64,000 bases of DNA from Rhodococcus sp. IEGM 1409 (GTDB lineage Bacteria; Actinomycetota; Actinomycetes; Mycobacteriales; Mycobacteriaceae): contig NZ_JASHKN010000010.1 of assembly GCF_030056735.1 (NCBI RefSeq), positions 76,122 through 140,121 of the forward strand, given 5' to 3'. Positions 8,462 to 15,761 of this stretch are shown piece after piece. How positions within the stretch are numbered: the first letter of the stretch is position 1; each line of letters starts with the position of its first letter. The position numbers were made by a program, and so were the translations under genes. Under the pieces are notes generated by a model. It did not search any database. It was given only the letters and a program-made list of their open reading frames with translations, and was not told the DNA's origin.

Positions 8462-8500
8462 GGCTCTGATCAAGGACTCCGGTCTTGGTCAGAGCCTTTT
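8462..8500 (+). terminator. Rho-independent terminator of the GH43-like gene
   Basis: Arms GGCTCTGATCAAG (8462-8474) and CTTGGTCAGAGCC (8484-8496) pair with one G-T, followed by TTTT. The outer arm GGCTCTGA is the same as in the terminator at 7131, 1.3 kb upstream. Confidence 0.85.
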
Positions 8501-8681
8501 CTCGTACTGGCGTACTACTTGTGTGCGCCGTCTGCGCGTATCAGTGATTGACAAGCTAACGGTGCAACGTAAGAGGGTCTTGCGAATTCGCGCCGACCAC
8601 GAAGTGAGTATCTCCGCGTGAACTGTGCAGGGTTGCACTCCTCGGGCCCCGCTCGGGCTCCGCAATTCGCGATCGATTGCC

Positions 8682-8699
8682 AACTAGTGCCTGTTAGTT
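8682..8699. promoter_or_regulatory. Inverted repeat AACTA-N8-TAGTT in the porin leader
   Basis: AACTA at 8682-8686 and TAGTT at 8695-8699. The same half-site recurs in a second inverted repeat 270 bp downstream, next to the porin gene. The surrounding gene-free stretch 8501-9030 otherwise shows only a weak promoter-like pair (TTGACA at 8547, TAAGAG at 8569) and no convincing coding sequence. Confidence 0.35.
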
Positions 8700-8969
8700 A
8701 CATATTCAAGTACGTGCTCTGCTTGCTATCTGCACTTTCGGCCTTCAGCTGCTCTGAAACCTGGGAATTGCGGCTTCAGTTCGATTTGCCACACTGTTTC
8801 TGATGGATCTTCTCGTCCGTAAACTGTGGCCTTGCTCATATTGGGGCCTAGGTCCTTTTTGCTGCTGATCAGCCTGTCGAGATAAAGCTGTTACCGAAAG
8901 TTCACCCTAAATCCAATATGAGGGAGTCGGCGCGCTGGCGGGCGAACAGGACGATTGGTACCGTCCGGT

Positions 8970-8986
8970 AACTAAGCCAGTTAGTT
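8970..8986. promoter_or_regulatory. Inverted repeat AACTAA-N5-TTAGTT upstream of the MspA-like porin
   Basis: Perfect six-base arms at 8970-8975 and 8981-8986 separated by GCCAG, about 45 bp upstream of the porin start. The symmetry and size fit a dimeric repressor or activator site. No regulator gene lies adjacent, so the cognate protein is unknown. Confidence 0.45.
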
Positions 8987-9030
8987 GTCGGCTACCGCTC
9001 TGGTTGCTGTGTCACGTGGAGGAGCAGTTC

Positions 9031-9714
9031 ATGTCGATCGAATCGGAAAACGGCGTATCCCATCGTCGATCGAAGGCCGCAGTGGGGCTTGCGGCGTGTG
9101 CGGTTGCCGCGCTGTCGTCGGGTGTGGTCTTCGCAGGGAGCGCATCGGCAACGCCGACGGCGTTGGCGGACAAATTCGCGAGCACGGTCACCGACGACGG
9201 CTGGTCGTTGGATCTTGCCGCCACGAAACTGTCGGCGAACCCGGTGCCGAATCTGGCGACGACGGCGTTCACTCGAGAGGGGTTCGTGTCGGCGAAGGTG
9301 ACCGGCACGATCGGTGGTCAGGGCGATTCGGCAGTAAAGACCGGTTATGTCGAGCAGGGATTGCAGATCGGCTGCCAGATCGATGTCTCCTCCGGACTTG
9401 GCTTGGGGCTTGGCTTTTCGCTCGGCCCGTCTGTCGGTGTGAGTATTTCGGGTGTCCCGTCGGCGAACGTGGGTGTGAACGCGTCGGTGAATCCGAGCAT
9501 CCAGTCGACGATTGCGCCGGGAACCATCACGACGATTCCGTTGGGGAAGAAGGATCTCGAGTCGTCGAAGGCGTCGATCACGGCAGAGAGCGTGCACGTG
9601 AAGGTTGATGCGTGCATGGGGCCGGTGACGATCCGCTCCTACGCACAACTCTCGGTGTCGACGGCGACGTCGGATAACACGTTGTTCGTGTACTCCGATC
9701 CCACCTGGCTCTGA
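9031..9714 (+). CDS. MspA-family outer-membrane porin
   Basis: 227-residue secreted protein. A signal peptide (AAVGLAACAVAALSSG to SASA) is followed by TPTALADKF, then alternating beta-strand sequence, a glycine-rich loop GLGLGLGFSLGPSVGVSISG and the C-terminal strand FVYSDPTWL. This pattern is that of MspA porins, which form octameric water-filled channels through the mycolate outer membrane for small hydrophilic solutes. The ATG at 9031 has a good ribosome-binding site (GGAGGA 9 bp upstream); an in-frame TTG at 9004 would add only a charged tail before the signal peptide. Two inverted repeats lie in the leader. An accessory gene series begins 89 bp downstream. Confidence 0.85.
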   Translation: MSIESENGVSHRRSKAAVGLAACAVAALSSGVVFAGSASATPTALADKFASTVTDDGWSLDLAATKLSANPVPNLATTAFTREGFVSAKVTGTIGGQGDSAVKTGYVEQGLQIGCQIDVSSGLGLGLGFSLGPSVGVSISGVPSANVGVNASVNPSIQSTIAPGTITTIPLGKKDLESSKASITAESVHVKVDACMGPVTIRSYAQLSVSTATSDNTLFVYSDPTWL

Positions 9715-9803
9715 CCACGCAGCCGTCGTCAGCGCTGCTGGCGACTATTTCCGATCCGTCCCGTCCAGGGGTGGTTACTGATCGTGCTCACATAGGAGAA
9801 ATC

Positions 9804-10202
9804 ATGAAGATTCGTACCTTGGCCACTGCCGGAACCCTCACCGCAGGTATTGCCCTGATCGGTGTTCTCGGCGCCGGAGCGGCATCTGCTGCAACTCCGA
9901 TCGTCGAACCTGAGCTCGGCCGGATCGGTCTGTCGCTCTCGAATGCGGAAACCGCGGCGTTGGCGGCGAGCCCGATCCCTGACGCCATCTCCGACATCGT
10001 TCCAGGCTCGCAGCGGTGGATTGAGCTCGCACCGGGCTCGGCGCTCACCGTCGCCCCCGATGGCAAGCTCAGCGCCCCCGACCGCGTAGTGATCGGCGAA
10101 GCCGCTGCCCATGATGGTGGCTACGTCGATGTCTACCTGGCTGATCCGAACAACCCGGCCAACGCCGGGTACGTCACCCTGACCTATCAGTACTGGAACT
10201 GA
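9804..10202 (+). CDS. Small secreted protein, unknown function
   Basis: 132-residue protein with a clear signal peptide (MKIRTLATAGTLTAGIALI to ASAA) and a mature part of about 100 residues without cysteines. The sequence GYVDVYLADPNNPANAGYV followed by TLTYQYWN suggests a small beta-rich domain. ATG 9804 has AGGAG 9 bp upstream. I do not recognise a family. It sits between the porin gene and a two-helix membrane protein, all on the plus strand, with gaps of 89 and 61 bp; it may be part of the same exported set. Confidence 0.7.
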   Translation: MKIRTLATAGTLTAGIALIGVLGAGAASAATPIVEPELGRIGLSLSNAETAALAASPIPDAISDIVPGSQRWIELAPGSALTVAPDGKLSAPDRVVIGEAAAHDGGYVDVYLADPNNPANAGYVTLTYQYWN

Positions 10203-10263
10203 TACCGCGCCCAGCACCGGCGACCCGTTGTCCCCGCTCCCCTTCCTATTTGGAGTTCCAGCC

Positions 10264-10602
10264 ATGACCGTCAACAACGCCGAACGCCGCAGTGTCCAAG
10301 CGGAACCTGCTGCCGTCGACAGCAAACACGTTGCAGACGTAGATGACTGGGATCCGGACAGCGAACTCAGTCCACTGTCCAAGGCTGTGATCGCAACGGC
10401 AGTGGGACTGGGGTTGCTGATCGCGGCATTCGCGGTGATCGGGAAGCTCGCCGGCTGGGCGAACGACTACGGAACGATCTTGGTGTACCTGGCGTTCTTC
10501 CTGTGGATGTCGATCTCCGGACGGTTGTTCTGGTGGGGCGCAGACAAACTCGTCGCGCTACTCCGGACGAAGAAGAGTGACAATCGTGGTGCGCACCGGT
10601 GA
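10264..10602 (+). CDS. Small two-helix membrane protein, unknown
   Basis: 112 residues: an acidic, soluble N-terminus of about 45 residues, then two hydrophobic segments (around AVIATAVGLGLLIAAFAVI and TILVYLAFFLWMSISGRLF) and a basic tail. ATG 10264 is chosen because the alternative at 10228 lies in non-coding-like sequence. Its stop overlaps the GTG of the large secreted protein as GTGA, so the two are coupled in translation. That coupling suggests a chaperone, export partner or immunity role for the neighbour, but this is inference. Confidence 0.65.
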   Translation: MTVNNAERRSVQAEPAAVDSKHVADVDDWDPDSELSPLSKAVIATAVGLGLLIAAFAVIGKLAGWANDYGTILVYLAFFLWMSISGRLFWWGADKLVALLRTKKSDNRGAHR

Positions 10603-12482
10603 AGTCCGATAGGCGACTTCGCCGTACTCTCGCGGGAGTGCTCGCCGCCGGAGCGCTGTTGACGGGAGCGGCCGGGGTGATCGGTGTGGGAATCGCGCTC
10701 ACCGCCGCTCCCGCGCACGCGACACCGGAAGATGACTGTGCGGCGGTGCGGGCACGTGATCATCAGATCTACCTGAATCTGATTGCGTCGCTGCCACCTG
10801 GTTCACCCATCCCGCCTGAGATCATCAACCCGTGCCTGAGCGCGCCGTCCACGACCGCGACAGCTGCGCCGACGACCACCGTCGGGCTCCCCGGTGCGCA
10901 AGCTCCAGGCGGTGGCCCGAATGTCGGGGCCAATGCTCCGACGAACTTTCCCACCTACAACGGCACCCCCATCGTCCCTGTACCGACGATCGAGGTTCCG
11001 CCCATTGCTTCCGAGTCCTCGGACTCGGAAACTGGTGTCGGTGCATTCCCCAATGCATCGGCATCAGCGGTTCCCTCACCCACACCCACCCCGGGTGAGG
11101 GAACCACCACCGATCGTGGTCCCGGACCAGTACCCGCAGCGACGCCGAATAATGCTCCGACCCAGTCGGAATCAGCCCCCACTGTCGCGCCTTCCGGGCT
11201 CAACGAAGACGATGGACGGGACCGCTACCTCGAACTGGTCCTCGTCGGGGCCGCGGCGTTCACTGCCGGCGGGATCGGAGTACGTGGGCGTCGTTCACCA
11301 TTCGGCCCGCGCATGCCGTTGGGTGGGCGTACGCCGGAATCGATGCTCTCCCAGGCAGTCGGTACCCTCGCCTCCCCGCTGACGGCATACGCGAAGGGTG
11401 GCCAGTCGAAGATCACTGTCACCGAACCCGGCGGAGGACGCCGTACGTTCTTCCTCATCCACGACGCGACGTCCTCACACGAAGCGGAAATCCCCGTCGA
11501 CGTCCCGCCCGGCGGACACATGACCGTTAATCCGGACGGCTCAGTCACCGTCTTCGACGCGGACGGAAACCCCGTCTCGGTCGTCGCAGCTCCGTGGGCG
11601 TACGACGCCAACGGCAATCCTGTTCCCACCGACTACGAAGTTCGCGACGGCCGTCTCATTCAGAAGGTGTACGCCGACGAAGCGACCGCGTACCCGATTT
11701 TGGCGGACCCACCGGAAAAGAAGGCGAAGGCACCAGCATCGGTGGCCTCGAAACAGATACCGAAAGGCTCGAACACGACGTCGAAACCGAATTCGATGAC
11801 CCCCCGCACGAGTCCGCGGAAACCGCAAAACAGTGGAAACACGAATTCGGGCAACACCTCTGGTGGGAATACGTCGGCACCGAACTCGATGACCCAGCGC
11901 ACCAGCGCAAAAAAGCCGCCCGTCAGTGCGGAGCAGCAAGCGGTCAATCAACTTGCCGCTGCGCACGGCGACGTCCCGGACGGTTTCACCGGCAATGCCC
12001 CGATCAAACCCGGCACCACCGGCGATGGGGCACCGAATTCGATGACTCCCCGAACGTCACCGCAGGGCAAGCCATCGACCGACGACAATTGGACCACTCA
12101 ATTCGGTCCACTCAACGTGATCGGTGGAATCGTTGACACTCCGGGGCAAATGGCGGAACAAGCTACTGCGACGAGGACGCCGAACGTGTCGTCGGCAAGG
12201 GGGATCAGGCAAGGGGCACTGAATGGTGTGAAGGGCCTCGCGAAGCCGATCCCTGCGCTGGGGTTGATCGTCACAGGAGCAGCGATAGCCTCCGATCTCA
12301 CATCAGAAAACGGACCTAGTGCCGCCGAATCGGTCGCCACAAACGTGGGAGGAACTGTCGCAGCGGCAGCTGTCGGTGGCGCGGTGCTTGCTGTCGGTGC
12401 CGCCCCCGTGGTCGTCGCGGTCGCCCTTGGTGTGGCCGCTGGCTATGCTGCGGCGTGGGCGATATCGAAGTTCTGGGACTAG
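10599..12482 (+). CDS. Secreted modular protein with glycine-rich hydrophobic C-terminus; candidate exported toxin
   Basis: 627 residues. Order: signal peptide (1-41, ending PAHA), a short part with a cysteine pair (C47, C79), a long Pro/Thr/Ser-rich linker (80-200), a hydrophobic segment (210-230) followed by RGRR, a beta-rich part (265-372) with NPDGSVTVFDADGNPVSVV, a disordered linker with three copies of PNSMTPRTSP-like sequence (397, 428 and 479), and an Ala/Gly/Val-rich hydrophobic end (545-627) finishing ISKFWD. The C-terminus resembles glycine-zipper membrane-insertion domains of polymorphic toxins. Its start overlaps the upstream membrane-protein gene, and its TAG abuts the ATG of a downstream membrane protein. 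A toxin role is inference from layout and composition; a structural wall protein is the alternative. Confidence 0.6.
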   Translation: MKSDRRLRRTLAGVLAAGALLTGAAGVIGVGIALTAAPAHATPEDDCAAVRARDHQIYLNLIASLPPGSPIPPEIINPCLSAPSTTATAAPTTTVGLPGAQAPGGGPNVGANAPTNFPTYNGTPIVPVPTIEVPPIASESSDSETGVGAFPNASASAVPSPTPTPGEGTTTDRGPGPVPAATPNNAPTQSESAPTVAPSGLNEDDGRDRYLELVLVGAAAFTAGGIGVRGRRSPFGPRMPLGGRTPESMLSQAVGTLASPLTAYAKGGQSKITVTEPGGGRRTFFLIHDATSSHEAEIPVDVPPGGHMTVNPDGSVTVFDADGNPVSVVAAPWAYDANGNPVPTDYEVRDGRLIQKVYADEATAYPILADPPEKKAKAPASVASKQIPKGSNTTSKPNSMTPRTSPRKPQNSGNTNSGNTSGGNTSAPNSMTQRTSAKKPPVSAEQQAVNQLAAAHGDVPDGFTGNAPIKPGTTGDGAPNSMTPRTSPQGKPSTDDNWTTQFGPLNVIGGIVDTPGQMAEQATATRTPNVSSARGIRQGALNGVKGLAKPIPALGLIVTGAAIASDLTSENGPSAAESVATNVGGTVAAAAVGGAVLAVGAAPVVVAVALGVAAGYAAAWAISKFWD

Positions 12483-13325
12483 ATGACGAGCTCGGATAGA
12501 AGCAAAGGTAGTTCGATGACTTCGAGGACGGAACCTACACGCACCCTCCATGCTCGATGGACCCAAAAACGCGGCGAGCTGGGCTTCCTCGCGTTCATTG
12601 TCAGTGTCGTTGTCTTCGGGATCAGTTCGATCGTGATGTACGAGGCTTCCTCGGATACGGTTTTCGGATTGGGGGCGCTTGCTGCGGCCTGCGGCGCTGT
12701 GTGCTGCATTTCGATGGTGACGTTCGTGGCCCTTCCTCCTAAACCCGCGACGAACTCGCGAGAAATAGGTCGGGGCAACACTTTCACCATGACCGCCTCA
12801 ACCCGGTGGGCATCGGCATTGTGGCTGTGGTCAGCTATGTTCAGTTGTGGTCTTGCGTGCATCGGGATCGGCCTCAACTACGCGAGTAAAAGTGACGGTG
12901 GCTCTTTCAACGCGAACTGGTGGTTGGTGTTCGGTGCATTCGGTATTGGCGTAAGCATTTTCTCCCCCCTGAGGTACGTAGGAGAGTTTCGTATTGATAT
13001 CGATGCAGATGGTATGCGCATGGAGCTCGGCCGCGCGTACGGCGGATATCTGCGCTGGACCGATATCGACACGATCGAAACCTCTGCCCGCGGGCGGTAC
13101 GCACTCGACCTCGTACTCAAACCAGGTGTCCGTGTCGAGAACACCTCGCACAGATCGTCGCTCTACCGGATAGGGCCGGGAATCATCACCGAAACCTCGC
13201 CCTTTCAAGACGGCTACGTACGCCTCGAATGCGGCGGATGGACGGGTGAGATGAGCGCCCTTCCGGAAGAAATCGCGCACCACGCGATAAAAGAAGACAC
13301 CACCGAACAGAAAGCGGACTCATGA
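12483..13325 (+). CDS. Polytopic membrane protein with PH-like tail; candidate immunity protein
   Basis: 280 residues. Four hydrophobic segments are visible (about residues 35-55, 60-85, 105-130, 140-160), followed by a soluble beta-rich part (RIDIDADGMRMELGRAYGGY, LRWTDIDTIETS) that looks like a bacterial PH-like domain. The ATG at 12483 directly follows the TAG of the large secreted protein (TAGATG), so translation is probably coupled; an in-frame ATG at 12516 with AAAGG upstream is an alternative start. A polytopic protein tightly coupled to a hydrophobic-tailed secreted protein fits an immunity role, but no family assignment was possible by eye. Confidence 0.6.
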   Translation: MTSSDRSKGSSMTSRTEPTRTLHARWTQKRGELGFLAFIVSVVVFGISSIVMYEASSDTVFGLGALAAACGAVCCISMVTFVALPPKPATNSREIGRGNTFTMTASTRWASALWLWSAMFSCGLACIGIGLNYASKSDGGSFNANWWLVFGAFGIGVSIFSPLRYVGEFRIDIDADGMRMELGRAYGGYLRWTDIDTIETSARGRYALDLVLKPGVRVENTSHRSSLYRIGPGIITETSPFQDGYVRLECGGWTGEMSALPEEIAHHAIKEDTTEQKADS

Positions 13326-13351
13326 AGAATCCGGGCTCATGAAGAATCCGG
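13320..13351. repeat. 15-bp direct repeat, period 17, across a gene junction
   Basis: TCATGAAGAATCCGG occurs at 13320-13334 and 13337-13351. The first copy contains both the stop of the upstream gene and an ATG that reads only six codons before TGA; the second copy holds the working ATG of the next gene at 13339. A 17-bp tandem duplication of an original ATGA overlap explains this. Confidence 0.85.
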
Positions 13352-13527
13352 ACATGATTGCGCTCGCTGTACTCGGCGTATTGGCAGTTCTTGCGGTGCT
13401 GTTCATGGCCTTTTCCGAGTCGGCGTTCGTTTTCGGAGCGTCCTTCGCCGCTGTTGTTTTCATTGCTGCTCGCGCCGTGCAGATCCTCTTCCACCGATGG
13501 CGTCGACAACAACGTCGGGCAGTGTGA
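13339..13527 (+). CDS. Small two-helix membrane protein
   Basis: 62 residues, almost all hydrophobic: two membrane segments (IALAVLGVLAVLAVLFMAF and FVFGASFAAVVFIAARAVQI) and a strongly basic tail HRWRRQQRRAV. It follows the candidate immunity gene by 13 bp, and the start region has been duplicated in tandem. Topology resembles that of the 112-residue protein upstream of the secreted modular protein. Function unknown; a second immunity or accessory protein is possible. Confidence 0.5.
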   Translation: MKNPDMIALAVLGVLAVLAVLFMAFSESAFVFGASFAAVVFIAARAVQILFHRWRRQQRRAV

Positions 13528-13639
13528 GCAACATATCCTGTTCGACGGCCGCGCGGGATGAAGAACCTGGAAACAGCCAGAGCAAACAGTTTTCCGCTGT
13601 CGCGCTACTCAGTCTGCGGATCCAGCGGGATAGTCCTGT

Positions 13640-14188
13640 GTGCCGACAACACATCGCTCCGCAACCGGCACCATCACCACCTTTTACGCGATTTGTGCAA
13701 TCACCCCCGGAGGGGTGGCGATGATCGCGTCCCTACCCCCGCTGATGAACCGCCGGAGAGCGCGAACGATCGAGCATTCCCGCTCGAAGGAGATGGGATA
13801 CTCGGACACCCCCGGGCCGGGGTACAGCATCGGCTTGTCCCCCGAAGACGGGACCGCGAGACGGATCCTCGCTTGGGTGGGTGGGCTGGAAACCATTGCT
13901 CCCCAACAGCATTCAGGTAGCGTTGCCGACAGAGGGGCAGCTCACCGACAGCACCCGGCAGCTCCTCGACCCTGACATCGGAGACGCGATCATGAAGGTA
14001 ATCGTCAAGCATTGGGAACCGGAGCGAGCTCGGTGGAGCATCGGCGACTACTACGACCTGCAAAATTGGTCGAAAGGTGAGGTCGAGGTGGGATGGGAGA
14101 CGTACTTCCATTCCGGGATCCGGAGTTCACCATTGCATCAGACGTCGAGAAATACGTTAACCGGATGGCCTGCTTCGTCTTTCGATAG
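13640..14188 (+). pseudogene. Frameshifted relic, possibly an Imm52-type immunity protein
   Basis: No single frame is open, but three consecutive pieces join into a sensible protein: frame A to about 13900 (GPGYSIGLSPEDGTARRILA, VGGLETIAP), frame B from there to about 14105 (NSIQVALPTEG, IMKVIVKHWEPERARWSI, EVEVGWETY) and frame A again to the TAG at 14186 (LPFRDPEFTIASDVEKYVNR). The first shift falls in a run of four C and looks like +1; the second looks like -1. The block with W-x-P and VGWxTY resembles the Imm52 family from memory. The N-terminal limit is uncertain. It lies downstream of the candidate toxin. Sequencing error in both places is an alternative. Between 13528 and 13640 I see nothing. 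Confidence 0.45.
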
Positions 14189-14197
14189 TATTGCCAG

Positions 14198-15193
14198 ATG
14201 GCACCCCGAACCGACCTGCTCGCGTGGCTCCTCGATTCGGATCCAGCGATTCGGTGGCAGGTGGAGCGCGACCTGTTGAACGAAGGGCCCACTGTGTGGG
14301 CGGCGACGCGCGCGTCGATCGCTGCCAAAGGATTTGGCGCACGCCTGCTTTCATTGCAGGACGCTGATGGCCAATGGGCAGGGGGAGCGTTCTTCCCGGC
14401 AGGGTTCGACTTCACGGGATCCGAAGCAGCAGAACATGGTTCGCAACCCTGGACTGCAACAACGTGGACGCTCAACTCCTTGCGTGAGTGGGGCCTCGAC
14501 GCCAGTGTTCTGCGAAAGCGTCGTACTGCAGAACTGGTCGCGGAGAACTGTCGCTGGGAGTACGAGGGACGGCCGTACTGGGACGGTGAGGTCGATTGCT
14601 GCATCAACGCTTGGACGGTGGCAAACGGTGTGTGGCTCGACGTGTGTGTTGATGAACTGGCTGATTGGTTTGTGCAGCATCAACTTCCGGATGGCGGGTG
14701 GAACTGCGAGTGGATCGAAGGTTCGACGCGATCGTCGTACCATTCGACGCTCAATTCACTCAAAGGGCTTCTCGCGTACGTGATCGCGACCGGGGGGACA
14801 GATGAGACGCGCGCGGCTCGGCGATCCGGTGAGGAATTCTTGCTGCAGCGCGGTTTGTTCCGGAGACTCTCGACCGGGGAACCGGTAGGGGACTGGATCG
14901 GCCGGTTCGGGTACCCGTTCCGGTGGCGCTACAACGTGCTCAACGCAGCCGAATACTTCCGCGAAGCGTCGTTGTCGGATGGAAATGAGCCTGATCCGCG
15001 GATGGCGGAGGCGATCGAGATCATCCGGGCCGCTCGAACCTCGGACGGGACGTGGCTCCAGGCCGGTCGCCAACCGGGACGGGTGTGGTTCGAGGTCGAC
15101 GCCGCGGAAGGGGAGTCGTCGAAGTGGCTGACTCTGTCCGGCATGCGAGTGCTCGACTGGTGGGATCAATCCTCCCTTCGAGATTCTGCATAA
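14198..15193 (+). CDS. Terpenoid-cyclase/prenyltransferase-toroid fold protein (squalene-cyclase-like)
   Basis: 331 residues built of repeated helical hairpins with glycine/tryptophan turns (LQDADGQWAGG near residue 51, LPDGGWNCEW near residue 165, SDGTWLQAGR near residue 282), the alpha/alpha-toroid pattern of squalene cyclases and prenyltransferase beta subunits. The DxDD protonation motif of class II cyclases is not visible, so cyclase chemistry is doubtful. At about half the length of a real squalene-hopene cyclase it has one barrel only. The ATG lies 10 bp after the frameshifted relic. No partner genes point to a substrate. Confidence 0.7.
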   Translation: MAPRTDLLAWLLDSDPAIRWQVERDLLNEGPTVWAATRASIAAKGFGARLLSLQDADGQWAGGAFFPAGFDFTGSEAAEHGSQPWTATTWTLNSLREWGLDASVLRKRRTAELVAENCRWEYEGRPYWDGEVDCCINAWTVANGVWLDVCVDELADWFVQHQLPDGGWNCEWIEGSTRSSYHSTLNSLKGLLAYVIATGGTDETRAARRSGEEFLLQRGLFRRLSTGEPVGDWIGRFGYPFRWRYNVLNAAEYFREASLSDGNEPDPRMAEAIEIIRAARTSDGTWLQAGRQPGRVWFEVDAAEGESSKWLTLSGMRVLDWWDQSSLRDSA

Positions 15194-15591
15194 CAAAAGA
15201 GTTACAGCGATAGTCATTTCACCGCTAAAGGTTATCGAAAGGTGATCTTGGATTTTCCGGTCGAAATATCCAGCACAGATGAAAATCATATTAACGACAG
15301 GATTGCCCTCACGGGCGTGAAGGTTAATCATCTGAACAGGTGAGAAGATGTTCGGCGAAATTACCTGCCCGATTGAATAGGCAGGCCACCGATGTTGGTA
15401 ATCAGATAAGGCGCTCGCGGCTGTCTTCGTTAGGGAGCTAAGTCCCGAGCTGGAAACTGTATTTCTCCTGCGGAAGTGGCGCTCACCAGCAGTGACGTTC
15501 CCGATTTCGCGGAACTCAAACCACTTTCGGCGAGAATTTATCCCGCAATTGTAGGTTGTGGAGCGCCCGCAATGTTTAGGCAAAGTCACCT

Positions 15592-15620
15592 CGTTTACCA
15601 GAGCAATGCTCTACTAAACG
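15592..15620. promoter_or_regulatory. 29-bp interrupted palindrome in the amt leader
   Basis: Arms CGTTTA-CC-AGAGCA (15592-15605) and TGCTCT-AC-TAAACG (15607-15620) around a central A; 12 of 14 positions pair. It sits about 140 bp upstream of the amt start in a 568-bp gene-free stretch (15194-15761), which otherwise shows AT-richer sequence without an open frame. It could be an operator for nitrogen or urea control, or an RNA hairpin in the leader. Confidence 0.5.
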
Positions 15621-15761
15621 TGAAAACCGGATGTTCCCCCGATTTGCTCAGAAGGTGCAACTGTGGGGCGTAACGTAACTGTCGCAGCGAACCGGAACAT
15701 CGCGAATTGCTGCTCTAACCAATGACTTTGTTCAGGTCCGAATAATGCTCGGAGGTCGTCA

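Noticed and set aside
8618-8803. 61-codon frame in the porin leader
   Set aside because: No ribosome-binding site and composition unlike the coding genes nearby; probably chance in the AT-richer leader.
10769-11085. Overlapping minus-strand frames within the secreted modular protein
   Set aside because: They mirror the Pro/Thr-rich linker and lack start signals.
15660-15700. GlnR box upstream of amt
   Set aside because: GTAAC and GAAC elements are present, but their spacing does not fit the GTNAC-N6-GAAAC pattern or the AC-N9-AC spacing.
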